A stretch of DNA of 16,766 nt from Scytonema sp. UIC 10036 (GCF_009725235.1 NZ_WJFC01000266.1:1-16766); one strand, 5' to 3'. Shown: positions 7,514-14,206, numbered from the stretch's first letter. Translations and numbers: made by a program. Notes: generated by a model not told the origin, from the letters alone.

Positions 7514-8401
7514 TCAAAAATTTTTATGCATATTATCTGTATTCATAGCTTTGCCAATAGTCACGTTCAACTGTGCTCCAATAAGCATACAGAAGGAACT
7601 TAAATTAAGCCAAAGGAGTAACACAATTCCTGCACTTAGGGTTCCGTAGGTAAGATTGTAATCACTGAAATGATTGATATAAATCCGAAATAATCTAGAA
7701 ACAGTTTCCCATAGCAATGCACTAATAATTGCTCCAGGTAGTAAGGGGGTTCCTCTTCGCCATCGACTAGGACCAAATCGGTAGACTAAACTAAAGGCAA
7801 CAGCTAACATTATGAGTGTTAAAACCCAACCAAAAAGTTTCCACGCTGATAGAATACCGGATGCTGGAATTAGATCGAGTTCCAGTGCAAACTTAATGAG
7901 CAAATCACTGATAAATGCCAGAAATGAGGCAGATATGACTAAGGAAATTGTACCAAACGTGAGACCGAGAGCAATAATTTTAGCTAACCAAAAAGGGCGT
8001 CGCTGCTTGAATGGTATCTGATAAATTTGGTCTAAAGCACTCATAGCTGTGTTGATAGCACCAGAAGCAACCCAGAGTGCAACAGCACAACTTATGAAAA
8101 CTACTTTTTCACCTTGAGGGAGTTTGATTGTACTAATAAATTCTTCAATTAAATTTAAGACTGGTTCGGGTGCAATGCTTAGGACTTGGCGTGGTAAAAA
8201 GTTAACTGTTTCTTGAGAAATTGCCAACATCCCAATTGCAGCTAAAATTGCCACAAGGCTGGGAAACAGTGCTAACAGATTATTATAAGCCATTTCTGCT
8301 GATAGACCGAATAATCGTTGTTTGCCAGTTTCCACAACGATCTGTCTGAGTGTTTTCCAGTTCAGGTGGCGAAAGAAACGAAAAAAGCGAGTGGATAGCA
8401 T
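7514..8401 (-). CDS. YihY/BrkB family inner-membrane protein
   Basis: A 295-residue polytopic membrane protein. The family signature near the N-terminus, SAEMAYNNLLALFPSLVAIL (34-53), leads into the first membrane helix; further helices lie about 98-120, 139-167, 187-208 and 253-278, with one more likely near 219-240. The conserved C-terminal part NLTYGTLSAGIVLLLWLNLS (249-268) is present, as is the Arg-rich loop FGPSRWRRGTPLLPG (209-223). Length is normal. Members are often named ribonuclease BN or virulence factor BrkB, but the RNase BN name is a historical misassignment and the true role is unknown. The ATG at 8401 has no good ribosome site. It is on the same strand as devA, but 142 bases away across a repeat array. 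Confidence 0.92.
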   Translation of the reverse strand: MLSTRFFRFFRHLNWKTLRQIVVETGKQRLFGLSAEMAYNNLLALFPSLVAILAAIGMLAISQETVNFLPRQVLSIAPEPVLNLIEEFISTIKLPQGEKVVFISCAVALWVASGAINTAMSALDQIYQIPFKQRRPFWLAKIIALGLTFGTISLVISASFLAFISDLLIKFALELDLIPASGILSAWKLFGWVLTLIMLAVAFSLVYRFGPSRWRRGTPLLPGAIISALLWETVSRLFRIYINHFSDYNLTYGTLSAGIVLLLWLNLSSFCMLIGAQLNVTIGKAMNTDNMHKNF

Positions 8402-8498
8402 TATATCAGATATTTCAAGCTGAACTTTCTATCTTGAATCCTGTACTATTTATCCACTATTAAGTGGGTGGGCGCAAATATTTATCTCTGGGAAAAGA

Positions 8499-8547
8499 CT
8501 ACTCCCTACTCCCTACTCTCTACCCCCTACTCCCCACCCCCTACTAT
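8499..8547. repeat. 7-bp tandem repeat, CTACTCC type
   Basis: Seven contiguous 7-base units: CTACTCC twice, then CTACTCT, CTACCCC, CTACTCC, CCACCCC and CTACTAT. The array runs into the end of devA; the devA stop codon (complement of CTA at 8544-8546) is part of the last unit. Confidence 0.85.
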
Positions 8548-9242
8548 TGCTGTATCCTACCATCTTCCATGCTAACAATGCGATCGGCAATGTCTAGGAT
8601 GCGGTTGTCGTGAGTCACAAGGAGAACAGAACAGCCCTCTTCTTTGGCGAGACGTTGAATAATATCAACAACATCTCGTCCTGTTTTGCTGTCTAGTGAT
8701 GCGGTGGGTTCGTCGGCAAGTAATAATTTAGGTTGAGCAACTAAAGCACGTGCGTTAGCGAAGCTCCTCCGAAGGAGGCTCGCAACCCGTTGTTGTTGTC
8801 CTCCTGACAAATTTGCGGGGTATGCATCCACTTTATCAGCCAAGCCCACAGCTTGCAGTGTGGCGACTGATTTTTCTCGGTACTCTCTTTTGGGAATTTC
8901 TGGATGCAGTTTGAGGGACATACGGACATTACCGTAAGCGGTGAGACATTTGAGCAAATTGTGGTGTTGGAAGATAAAACCAATATTATTGCGAACTTTT
9001 GTTAGCTGTCTTTTACTGATACCTTGTAATTCTTGACCTAAGACTTGCAAGCTACCTTCTTGTACGGTACGCAATCCTCCTATAAGAGAGAGTAGTGTCG
9101 TTTTACCACTTCCAGAAGGTCCGGTGAGGATGACAATCTCTCCTGGGTAAATATTCAAGTTCACATCACTTAGCACGGGTTTACGTAAAGCCCCTTGACC
9201 AAAAGCGTAATTCAGATTTAAAGCAGCTACAGTTGGTTTCAT
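8544..9242 (-). CDS. devA: DevA-type ABC exporter ATP-binding protein with an in-frame insert
   Basis: The 232-residue cytoplasmic ATPase of a DevBCA exporter (MacB/LolD-like). Walker A GPSGSGKT is at 41-48, the Q-loop Gln at 92, signature LSGGQ at 145-149, Walker B LLLADEP at 173-179 and the H-loop His in VTHD at 211. Families of this type read LSGGQ-QQRVAIARAL; here nine residues (SLLRRSFAN, 155-163) stand where one Ile is expected. They are encoded by a palindromic repeat at 8754-8780, giving a net gain of eight residues in the helix after the signature; without it the length would be a normal 224. The frame is kept, but whether the ATPase works is uncertain. devA normally follows devC; here it lies 1.76 kb away, behind a glycosyltransferase gene on the other strand. 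No clear ribosome site is seen at the ATG. Confidence 0.9.
   Translation of the reverse strand: MKPTVAALNLNYAFGQGALRKPVLSDVNLNIYPGEIVILTGPSGSGKTTLLSLIGGLRTVQEGSLQVLGQELQGISKRQLTKVRNNIGFIFQHHNLLKCLTAYGNVRMSLKLHPEIPKREYREKSVATLQAVGLADKVDAYPANLSGGQQQRVASLLRRSFANARALVAQPKLLLADEPTASLDSKTGRDVVDIIQRLAKEEGCSVLLVTHDNRILDIADRIVSMEDGRIQQ
8754..8780 (-). repeat. Palindromic short dispersed repeat inside devA
   Basis: 27 bases encoding residues 155-163 of DevA. Core stem CCTCC (8766-8770) and GGAGG (8774-8778) with loop GAA; outer arms GCGA (8758-8761) and TCGC (8780-8783). Flanking codons are GCG and GCA; with an Ile ATC codon between them the original would have read GCGATCGCA, a HIP1 octamer. Related palindromes lie at 7445-7489 and 14970-14994. 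Confidence 0.8.
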
Positions 9243-9830
9243 AGTGAGTAGATTGAATAACTACTACCTATTATTTAAGAAACTCTTTTGTATCTTTTTG
9301 TTCCTGTATATTGGAAACAAGAGCATTGCCTACCCTACTTGTAGTTGAAAAATTAAATAGGATGGATTACTATGGCAGTCCTGTTTGAGTTATAGAAATT
9401 ATTAACCGCTAAGACGCAAAGAGCGCTAAGAAAAGAAAGAAGAGAGAATTTTACAAATGATTGAGAATTGCTATATATTAGAATTGCAAGGAAGAGTTGA
9501 TTGCGCTTACCTACTGGCATAATCTTTAAGGAAGAGCTACCAAAAATAATTTCATTCTTAGGACTTAGAGGAGTCTCTTTCTTTCAGGAGTAGATAAGGG
9601 GAGATGAAAAAAAATAAAGTTCATATTACAACATTCAAGATTTACTTAATTTTACAAAATTTCATAAATTCATGCTCGCTCGATCGCCTCATTTCAGGCA
9701 GTAAAAGCGATCGCTCTTACGAACTTGTGAAATCTTGTACTCACTTATCAAGTAATTCTTGCTGCTTGATAAAACTTGCGTTCAGCAAAATTTTCTGTCT
9801 TATCTCCGCCTACGTTTTGGGAGTTTGATT
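9243..9830. other. 588-base non-coding region between devA and the glycosyltransferase
   Basis: This divergent region should hold promoters for both neighbours, but no convincing hexamer pair was found. It contains a dispersed repeat (9404-9480), a HIP1 site (9707-9714) and AT-rich filler. Short open frames here have no family resemblance or proper ribosome sites. Confidence 0.5.
9404..9480 (+). repeat. Dispersed repeat: CGC-spaced element plus ATGATTGAGAA element
   Basis: Two known-looking units lie side by side. AACCGCTAAGACGCAAAGAG and the bases after it (9404-9456) resemble 12280-12335, with CGC triplets at the same 8- and 9-base spacing and a shared GAGAAT...TACAAAT end. ATGATTGAGAATTGCTATAT (9457-9476) matches 13880-13899 with one change. 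Confidence 0.7.
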
Positions 9831-10934
9831 ATGCGGATTGCTCAAGTCGCCCCTTTATGGGAAAGGGTTCCACCTCCAGCTTACGGAGGTATTGAGTTAG
9901 TCGTGGGGCTACTGACTGATGAACTGGTTCGACGCGGACATGAAGTTACGCTCTTTGCATCAGGAGATTCTCTGACTCTTGCTAAATTAAAATCTGTTCA
10001 TCCTGTAGCTATAAGACTCGATCCAAGTGTAAAAGAATACAGCGTTTATGAGTCCCTACAACTGAGTTGGGTATACGAGCAAGCGCAAGAGTTCGACATC
10101 ATTCACTCTCACATGGGCTACGCTGCATTGACCTATGCAAATCTAGTAAAAACACCTACAATACATACATTACACGGTATTTTCACACCTGATAATGAAA
10201 AGCTATTTCAATACGCACGTTCTCAACCATACGTTAGTATTTCTAATTCCCAACGAGAAGCAAATTTAGATCTAAATTACGCTGCAACAGTTTACAATGC
10301 TATTGATGTCAATAGCCATAAATTTTATCCCGTTCCGGATAACCCACCTTATCTGGCTTTTCTAGGTCGAATGTCACCAGAAAAAGGACCGCATCTTGCA
10401 ATTGCTATTGCCAAACAGGTGGGTTTACCATTGCGGATGGCTGGTAAAGTAGATGAGTTTAATAGAAAATTTTTTGAAAAAGAAGTTCAACCTCTCATTG
10501 ATGGTCAGCAAATTCAGTATTTAGGTGAAGCCGACCACAACATGAAAAACGAACTTATGGGTAGAGCGATCGCAACCCTATTTCCCATTACCTGGCGAGA
10601 ACCATTTGGTTTGGTGATGATTGAATCAATGGTAGCGGGTACACCCGTCATTGCAATGAACATTGGGTCTACGCCAGAGGTGATTGCCCACAAGCAAACG
10701 GGCTTTTTGTGCAATAATTTAGAAGAATGTATTCAAGCTGTCAGCAAAGTTGCGGACATAGACCGTTACGCCTGTCGTACCTATGTTGAAAACCGCTTTA
10801 ACGTTAACAACATGACTGACAGCTATGAAGCTGCCTATCATCAAGTATTAGCCTCACGGTTTGTTCAAAATAGATCTTTGGATAACTTGAAATTGCCTGC
10901 TCCTGCTACCGCCATGAGTATACCCAGTTTGTAG
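9831..10934 (+). CDS. Family 4 (GT-B) glycosyltransferase
   Basis: A 367-residue cytoplasmic or membrane-associated enzyme that moves a sugar from a nucleotide donor to an acceptor, probably a polysaccharide or glycolipid; the substrates cannot be read from the sequence. The N-terminal Rossmann half has the glycine loop PPAYGGIE (15-22) and SHMGYAAL (93-100); the C-terminal donor half has FLGRMSPEKGPHLAI (177-191) and the GT4 EX7E motif, Glu257 and Glu265, in EPFGLVMIESMVAGTPVI (257-274). The start at 9831 is chosen because GGGAG (9819-9823) lies 7 bases before it and family members begin MRIAQVAP; the frame is open 24 codons further up without support. The gene lies between devC and devA on the opposite strand. 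Its stop codon is inside a dispersed hairpin repeat, so the last residues may not be original. Confidence 0.93.
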   Translation: MRIAQVAPLWERVPPPAYGGIELVVGLLTDELVRRGHEVTLFASGDSLTLAKLKSVHPVAIRLDPSVKEYSVYESLQLSWVYEQAQEFDIIHSHMGYAALTYANLVKTPTIHTLHGIFTPDNEKLFQYARSQPYVSISNSQREANLDLNYAATVYNAIDVNSHKFYPVPDNPPYLAFLGRMSPEKGPHLAIAIAKQVGLPLRMAGKVDEFNRKFFEKEVQPLIDGQQIQYLGEADHNMKNELMGRAIATLFPITWREPFGLVMIESMVAGTPVIAMNIGSTPEVIAHKQTGFLCNNLEECIQAVSKVADIDRYACRTYVENRFNVNNMTDSYEAAYHQVLASRFVQNRSLDNLKLPAPATAMSIPSL

Positions 10935-10958
10935 GGGCGCAATGCCTTGCTCCCCTAC
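10931..10958 (+). repeat. GTAGGGGCGC hairpin repeat, copy 1
   Basis: GTAGGGG (10931-10937) pairs with CCCCTAC (10952-10958) and, past one mismatch, GCAA (10939-10942) with TTGC (10947-10950). The TAG at 10932-10934 is the glycosyltransferase stop codon. A near-identical copy with a perfect 10-pair stem is at 13799-13827. There is no T-run on either side, so terminator action is unproven. Confidence 0.85.
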
Positions 10959-11001
10959 GACTATGGTCTATTTACCTGAAAATGGCTGTAAAAAAAGATG
11001 G

Positions 11002-12246
11002 TTAAAACACATCTGCTGGATCGGCAGAACGAAGTTTACTTGTAGCAATTGCTCCAGAAATAGAACACATTACCAAAGTTAAAATAAAAACTTGCAAGGC
11101 AACACTGACTTTCATTGTTAACGGAATTCTAGTCAGTGTTGCTAACAATTGATAGATACCCAATGAGGAAATAAATCCAGGAATAAACCCCATGAAACCA
11201 AGAATAATTGCTTCTTGAAGCACGACCATGAGGAGCGATTTATCTGAATATCCCATGGCTTTAAGGGTAGCATATTCTGATAAGTGGTCGTTAATGTCAG
11301 CGTAAAGAACTTGATATAAAATGATAACGCCAACGACAAAACCTACAAGAGTCCCAAATTTTAAAATAATTCCCTCTGGCTGCGATTCATGAAATTGTCT
11401 CTCTCTTTGAATCAATTCCTCGTGAGTGAGTATAGCAACATCATCAGGAAGGCGATCGCTTAACCTTTCTTGCACTGTTTTAATATCTGCTCCCTTCTCT
11501 AAAGTCAGCACTCCCAGCCTGATTTGTTTGAGGCTATTTTGTCCAAAACGCTGGGCATAAGTCCAGTCACTCATGATAACATTTCCTTTATCATTGATAG
11601 TACTGCCCATACTAAAAAGTCCAACGGCAAAAGTGCGGCGATTGTCCATGAGAGTTGCGACTTCTTCGCTCTTCTCAAGCCGTTTTGAAATGTCCCCAAG
11701 AGATGCTTGAGAGAGGCGATCGAACAAGACAGCATCAGGAACAGCTAATTTTGCTATTTGTTGGTTGACTTCTGGTATATTCAACACGGGAGGTTGGGCT
11801 GGGTTCAAGGCAATGACTCTAACTTCATTGCCAAACATACGCGGACCTCTGCTTCTAGCTTTGTTTGCATTCGCTTGTGGAGAAGATAATTGATTGGGAT
11901 TTACCCAATTTGCCCTCCCTATATAGATTGGGCTTGCGGATACGACACCATCGACTGCTGCAGCTTGATAAAGGTAAGCGCGGGGAAAGGATATCCTAAA
12001 GAATAAGCTTGGGCTGAATGATGAAACTAACACTAAATCTCCTGTCAGGCTTTCATGAAGTTTTGTTGTTCCATCTGTTAGCATTGCGAGGAGTCCTAGT
12101 TGGGTAAACATCAAAATGTTGGCGAAGCAAACTCCTGTTGTTGCAACAGCAAGCCGAACTTTTTGATGGGATAATTGCGCCCAAGCTAGGGGTGTCTCGA
12201 AGTCAATGTTTTTTTGTAGGGATTTTATAAGATGGGGAAGTTTCAT
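11002..12246 (-). CDS. devC: DevC-type ABC exporter permease
   Basis: A 414-residue inner-membrane permease of the DevBCA exporter, FtsX/MacB-like. It opens with the family pattern TPLAWAQLSHQKVRLAVATTGV (18-39); helix 1 is about 32-54, a large periplasmic domain follows (55-293), then helices about 295-315, 340-362 and 380-400. The FtsX-type segment HLSEYATLKAMGYSDKSLL (321-339) lies between helices 2 and 3. It should pair with DevB in the periplasm and with DevA in the cytoplasm. In Anabaena the homologous exporter builds the heterocyst glycolipid layer, but many paralogues exist and the cargo here is unknown. It is 178 bases after devB, a gap filled by repeats where dev genes are usually closely spaced, and devA does not follow directly. 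Confidence 0.93.
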   Translation of the reverse strand: MKLPHLIKSLQKNIDFETPLAWAQLSHQKVRLAVATTGVCFANILMFTQLGLLAMLTDGTTKLHESLTGDLVLVSSFSPSLFFRISFPRAYLYQAAAVDGVVSASPIYIGRANWVNPNQLSSPQANANKARSRGPRMFGNEVRVIALNPAQPPVLNIPEVNQQIAKLAVPDAVLFDRLSQASLGDISKRLEKSEEVATLMDNRRTFAVGLFSMGSTINDKGNVIMSDWTYAQRFGQNSLKQIRLGVLTLEKGADIKTVQERLSDRLPDDVAILTHEELIQRERQFHESQPEGIILKFGTLVGFVVGVIILYQVLYADINDHLSEYATLKAMGYSDKSLLMVVLQEAIILGFMGFIPGFISSLGIYQLLATLTRIPLTMKVSVALQVFILTLVMCSISGAIATSKLRSADPADVF

Positions 12247-12279
12247 TATGATTTTGCTTTTAAGGGGTTATGAGAGAAA

Positions 12280-12335
12280 AACCGCAGAGGCGCTGAGGAC
12301 GCAGAGGAAGAGAGGGAGAATAATTGTACAAATTC
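12280..12335 (+). repeat. CGC-spaced dispersed repeat in the devB-devC spacer
   Basis: ACCGCAGAGGCGCTGAGGAC and the bases after it resemble 9405-9456: CGC triplets are spaced 8 and 9 bases in both, and both continue through a purine-rich stretch to GAGAAT...TACAAAT. Such elements are common between cyanobacterial genes. Confidence 0.6.
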
Positions 12336-12390
12336 AAAATATGTTTCGACAGAGAGTTGGGTAAAATCCAGTTCAAATGGGACTTTTTTA

Positions 12391-12420
12391 ATCCAAAATC
12401 CAAAATCCAAAATCCAAAAT
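12391..12420. repeat. 7-bp tandem repeat, ATCCAAA x4
   Basis: Four perfect copies of ATCCAAA (12391-12418) plus two bases. It lies directly downstream of the devB stop, inside the devB-devC spacer. Confidence 0.9.
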
Positions 12421-12424
12421 AGTA

Positions 12425-13630
12425 TCATTTTGTATCAATTTTGACTCTTACTTGCATCCCTGTTAAGGCGGCGACTTTGGGGCTATCTTCTCGGTTAAGT
12501 CGGATTTTGACTTCGACGACACGAGCATTGACGTCTGTTGTGGGATTGGTTTGGTCTTGGTTGAGGCGGGTTTTGCCAATTTGCAAACCAATGCCATCGA
12601 CTTTTCCTTTGAGTTCGCCTTGAAAACCGCCGTATTCACTTGTAATTGTTGCTTGATGTCCCAACCGAACTTTGGCAATATCTGTTTCGTATACCTCTGC
12701 GATCGCATACATTTGGTTTGTCTTTCCCAGTTCTGCAATTCCTTCTTGGGTGTTTACTTGTTCGCCCACACGTGTATTGATTCTCAAGATTTGTCCTGCA
12801 ATGGGAACTCTGACTAAGGTATTGTCTAATTCGGCTTTGCGCTGTTCGACTTGAATCAGGGCTTGCTCTAACTCTGCTTTGGCAATTTCAACATCGACTG
12901 GGCGAACTTCCTGCAATTTCTTTAAATTTGCTTGTTCCTTTTCTAGTTGTGCTTGTAATGTTGTTGTGGTATTTTCTAGCTCTGCTTTACTTTGTAGAAG
13001 AGTGGCTTGAGCTTTGTCAAATTCCTCTCGCGCATTGTCATAATCTGATTTACTGATAGCACCTTCATTGGATAAAGCAAGGTTTCGTTCGTATTTCAGT
13101 TTGGCATTGCGGAGGGTTGCTTCTACTTGGGCGATCGCAGCTTCTTTCTGCTTGGTTTCCGTTCGGATGCGGGCTTCTAATTCTGCAATGGTTGCGCGTT
13201 GAGCGACAATTTCGCCCTGCTTGAAGTCTCCTTGCTGAATTTTGAGCAATTGCGATCGCTTGACTGTCACATTCGCTTGAGCATCCCTCAGTTGTTGTTC
13301 GGCTCTATCCCTTCCCTGAAGGGTGGCGATGACTTGATTGGCTTTAACAAAATCGCCTTCGTTGACAAATATTTGGTTAACGCGGCTGTCTTGAGCATTT
13401 GCTACCGAAATCTTGATAACATCTCCTTCTGGTATCAATTTTCCTAAAGCCACTACTCGATTCGTAACATTAGGGCTTGTTGTGGGAGTTTCTTGAGCAG
13501 TATTATCCTGAGCTTTGAGAGTACCACAAGCGGTACACAAGCCCAAACAACTGAGAAGGGCAATGTAAGTGATACACTGCTGAGTACCAAAAGATACACT
13601 TTGGGAATGTTTACAGCGAGGCTGAACCAT
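12425..13630 (-). CDS. devB: DevB-type membrane fusion (HlyD-like) protein
   Basis: A 401-residue periplasmic adaptor of the DevBCA exporter, joining the DevC-DevA pump to an outer-membrane channel. A hydrophobic N-terminus (19-36) is either a membrane anchor or a lipoprotein signal: ALLSC at 24-28 fits a lipobox, and Cys32 and Cys35 follow. The first half of the lipoyl-like domain is about 69-104 (VNQIFVNEGDFVKANQVIATLQ), a long coiled coil hairpin spans about 106-270, the second lipoyl half is TLVRVPIAGQILRINTRVGEQV (271-292), and a beta-barrel part follows with YETDIAKVRLGHQATIT (314-330). The C-terminus VAALTGMQVRVKIDTK is typical. It is first in the devB-devC unit. No NtcA-type GTA-N8-TAC site was found just upstream. 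Confidence 0.93.
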   Translation of the reverse strand: MVQPRCKHSQSVSFGTQQCITYIALLSCLGLCTACGTLKAQDNTAQETPTTSPNVTNRVVALGKLIPEGDVIKISVANAQDSRVNQIFVNEGDFVKANQVIATLQGRDRAEQQLRDAQANVTVKRSQLLKIQQGDFKQGEIVAQRATIAELEARIRTETKQKEAAIAQVEATLRNAKLKYERNLALSNEGAISKSDYDNAREEFDKAQATLLQSKAELENTTTTLQAQLEKEQANLKKLQEVRPVDVEIAKAELEQALIQVEQRKAELDNTLVRVPIAGQILRINTRVGEQVNTQEGIAELGKTNQMYAIAEVYETDIAKVRLGHQATITSEYGGFQGELKGKVDGIGLQIGKTRLNQDQTNPTTDVNARVVEVKIRLNREDSPKVAALTGMQVRVKIDTK

Positions 13631-13724
13631 AGTAACGATAGCGCTTCTCGTTCGGATATAATATAACCTGGGTGATAAAAAAATCGGTAATGACTAAAGT
13701 AATAAGATGGTGCTGACCCCCCAC

Positions 13725-13774
13725 CTCGTTCCCAGCCTGAGGCTGGGAATGCCTATTGGGAGGCTCCGCCTCCC
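13725..13774 (+). repeat. Two-hairpin dispersed repeat, copy 2
   Basis: Hairpin A: TTCCCAGCC (13729-13737) and GGCTGGGAA (13741-13749), loop TGA. Hairpin B: GGGAGGC (13758-13764) and GCCTCCC (13768-13774), loop TCC. Compared with 7021-7070, one G-C pair in hairpin A has become C-G on both sides, so pairing is kept. Confidence 0.88.
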
Positions 13775-13798
13775 GTTTCAATCCAACCTTGCGAGTTT

Positions 13799-13827
13799 GT
13801 AGGGGCGCTCTTGCCTTGCGCCCCTAC
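13799..13827 (+). repeat. GTAGGGGCGC hairpin repeat, copy 2
   Basis: GTAGGGGCGC (13799-13808) and GCGCCCCTAC (13818-13827) form 10 perfect pairs around a 9-base loop. Same family as 10931-10958. Confidence 0.9.
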
Positions 13828-13835
13828 TCTTCCAA

Positions 13836-13865
13836 ATCCCCGACTTTACAGAAGTTGTCGGGGAT
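13836..13865 (+). repeat. ATCCCCGAC palindromic repeat
   Basis: ATCCCCGAC (13836-13844) and GTCGGGGAT (13857-13865) form 9 perfect pairs, with a further partial stem (ACTT/AAGT) inside. It resembles a dispersed palindrome seen between genes in many Nostocales. Confidence 0.8.
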
Positions 13866-13879
13866 CTAGCTCTTCATGA

Positions 13880-13901
13880 ATGATTGAGAACTGCTATATT
13901 A
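13880..13901 (+). repeat. ATGATTGAGAA short dispersed repeat
   Basis: ATGATTGAGAACTGCTATAT at 13880-13899 matches 9457-9476 at 19 of 20 bases, same orientation. It ends about 30 bases before the next start codon. Confidence 0.6.
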
Positions 13902-13930
13902 TGGGTACTAATAAATTTATACTGTGACTT

Positions 13931-14206
13931 ATGACACAAGCCAGCAATAATGAAGTAACCTTAGGAGATATTGAAGTAACCTTAGGAGATATTGACCAGC
14001 GATTGAGTAAGATAGAGCAAGAGTTGAAAGAAGTAACCTTAGCAGATATTGGTCAGCGATTGAGTAAGATAGAGCAAGAGTTGAGAGAGACTAACAACAA
14101 AGTTGAAACTTATCAAAAAGCATCGACTCAAGTTGTTAATCTTGCTTTCAGTTTGATTGCAAGTGCAACTGTGACCCTCATTATTACATCTGTGTTACGG
14201 AAGTAA
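13931..14206 (+). CDS. Small coiled-coil protein with a C-terminal membrane helix and internal repeats
   Basis: A 91-residue protein of no recognised family. Residues 8-14 are a partial unit EVTLGDI, followed by two full 19-residue units, EVTLGDIDQRLSKIEQELK (15-33) and EVTLADIGQRLSKIEQELR (34-52). The hydrophobic spacing in these units suggests an amphipathic coiled coil. Residues about 69-88 (VNLAFSLIASATVTLIITSV) form one membrane helix, and the chain ends LRK. It would be a tail-anchored membrane protein with a cytoplasmic coiled coil. The DNA units differ at only 4 of 57 bases, so the duplication is recent. There is no clear ribosome site; TATACT at 13918-13923 is close to the ATG. Comparable short coiled-coil/TM proteins occur in cyanobacteria without known function. 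Confidence 0.7.
   Translation: MTQASNNEVTLGDIEVTLGDIDQRLSKIEQELKEVTLADIGQRLSKIEQELRETNNKVETYQKASTQVVNLAFSLIASATVTLIITSVLRK
13952..14086 (+). repeat. In-frame tandem duplication, 57-bp unit
   Basis: A 21-base partial unit (13952-13972) is identical to the start of the next unit (13973-13993). Two full 57-base units follow, 13973-14029 and 14030-14086, differing at four positions. All are in phase with the 91-residue gene. Confidence 0.95.

Larger units (their letters stand above)
13631..13930. other. 300-base intergenic region packed with palindromic repeats
   Basis: This divergent region between devB and the small coiled-coil gene holds four different repeats in 180 bases (13725-13774, 13799-13827, 13836-13865, 13880-13901). 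A TATATT/TATAAT-like stretch near 13655-13665 on the minus strand could be a devB -10, but no -35 fits. No RNA gene was recognised. Confidence 0.55.

Noticed and set aside
9604..9828. 74-codon frame before the glycosyltransferase
   Set aside because: Its purine-rich AAGGGGAG touches the ATG with no spacing, the product is low-complexity, and it overlaps the ribosome site of the real gene.
9759..9830. Longer start for the glycosyltransferase at 9759
   Set aside because: No ribosome site there; 9831 has GGGAG 7 bases upstream and begins with the conserved MRIAQVAP.
12246..12428. 60-codon minus-strand frame between devB and devC
   Set aside because: It is translated tandem ATCCAAA repeat and dispersed element, with no protein-like features.
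13308..13330. Palindrome CCCTTC/GAAGGG in devB as a second in-gene repeat insertion
   Set aside because: The encoded VIATLQGRDRA is normal for the family with no extra residues.
13631..13725. NtcA-type site (GTA-N8-TAC) upstream of devB
   Set aside because: The nearest match, in GTAATGACTAAAGTAAT, lacks the second half-site.
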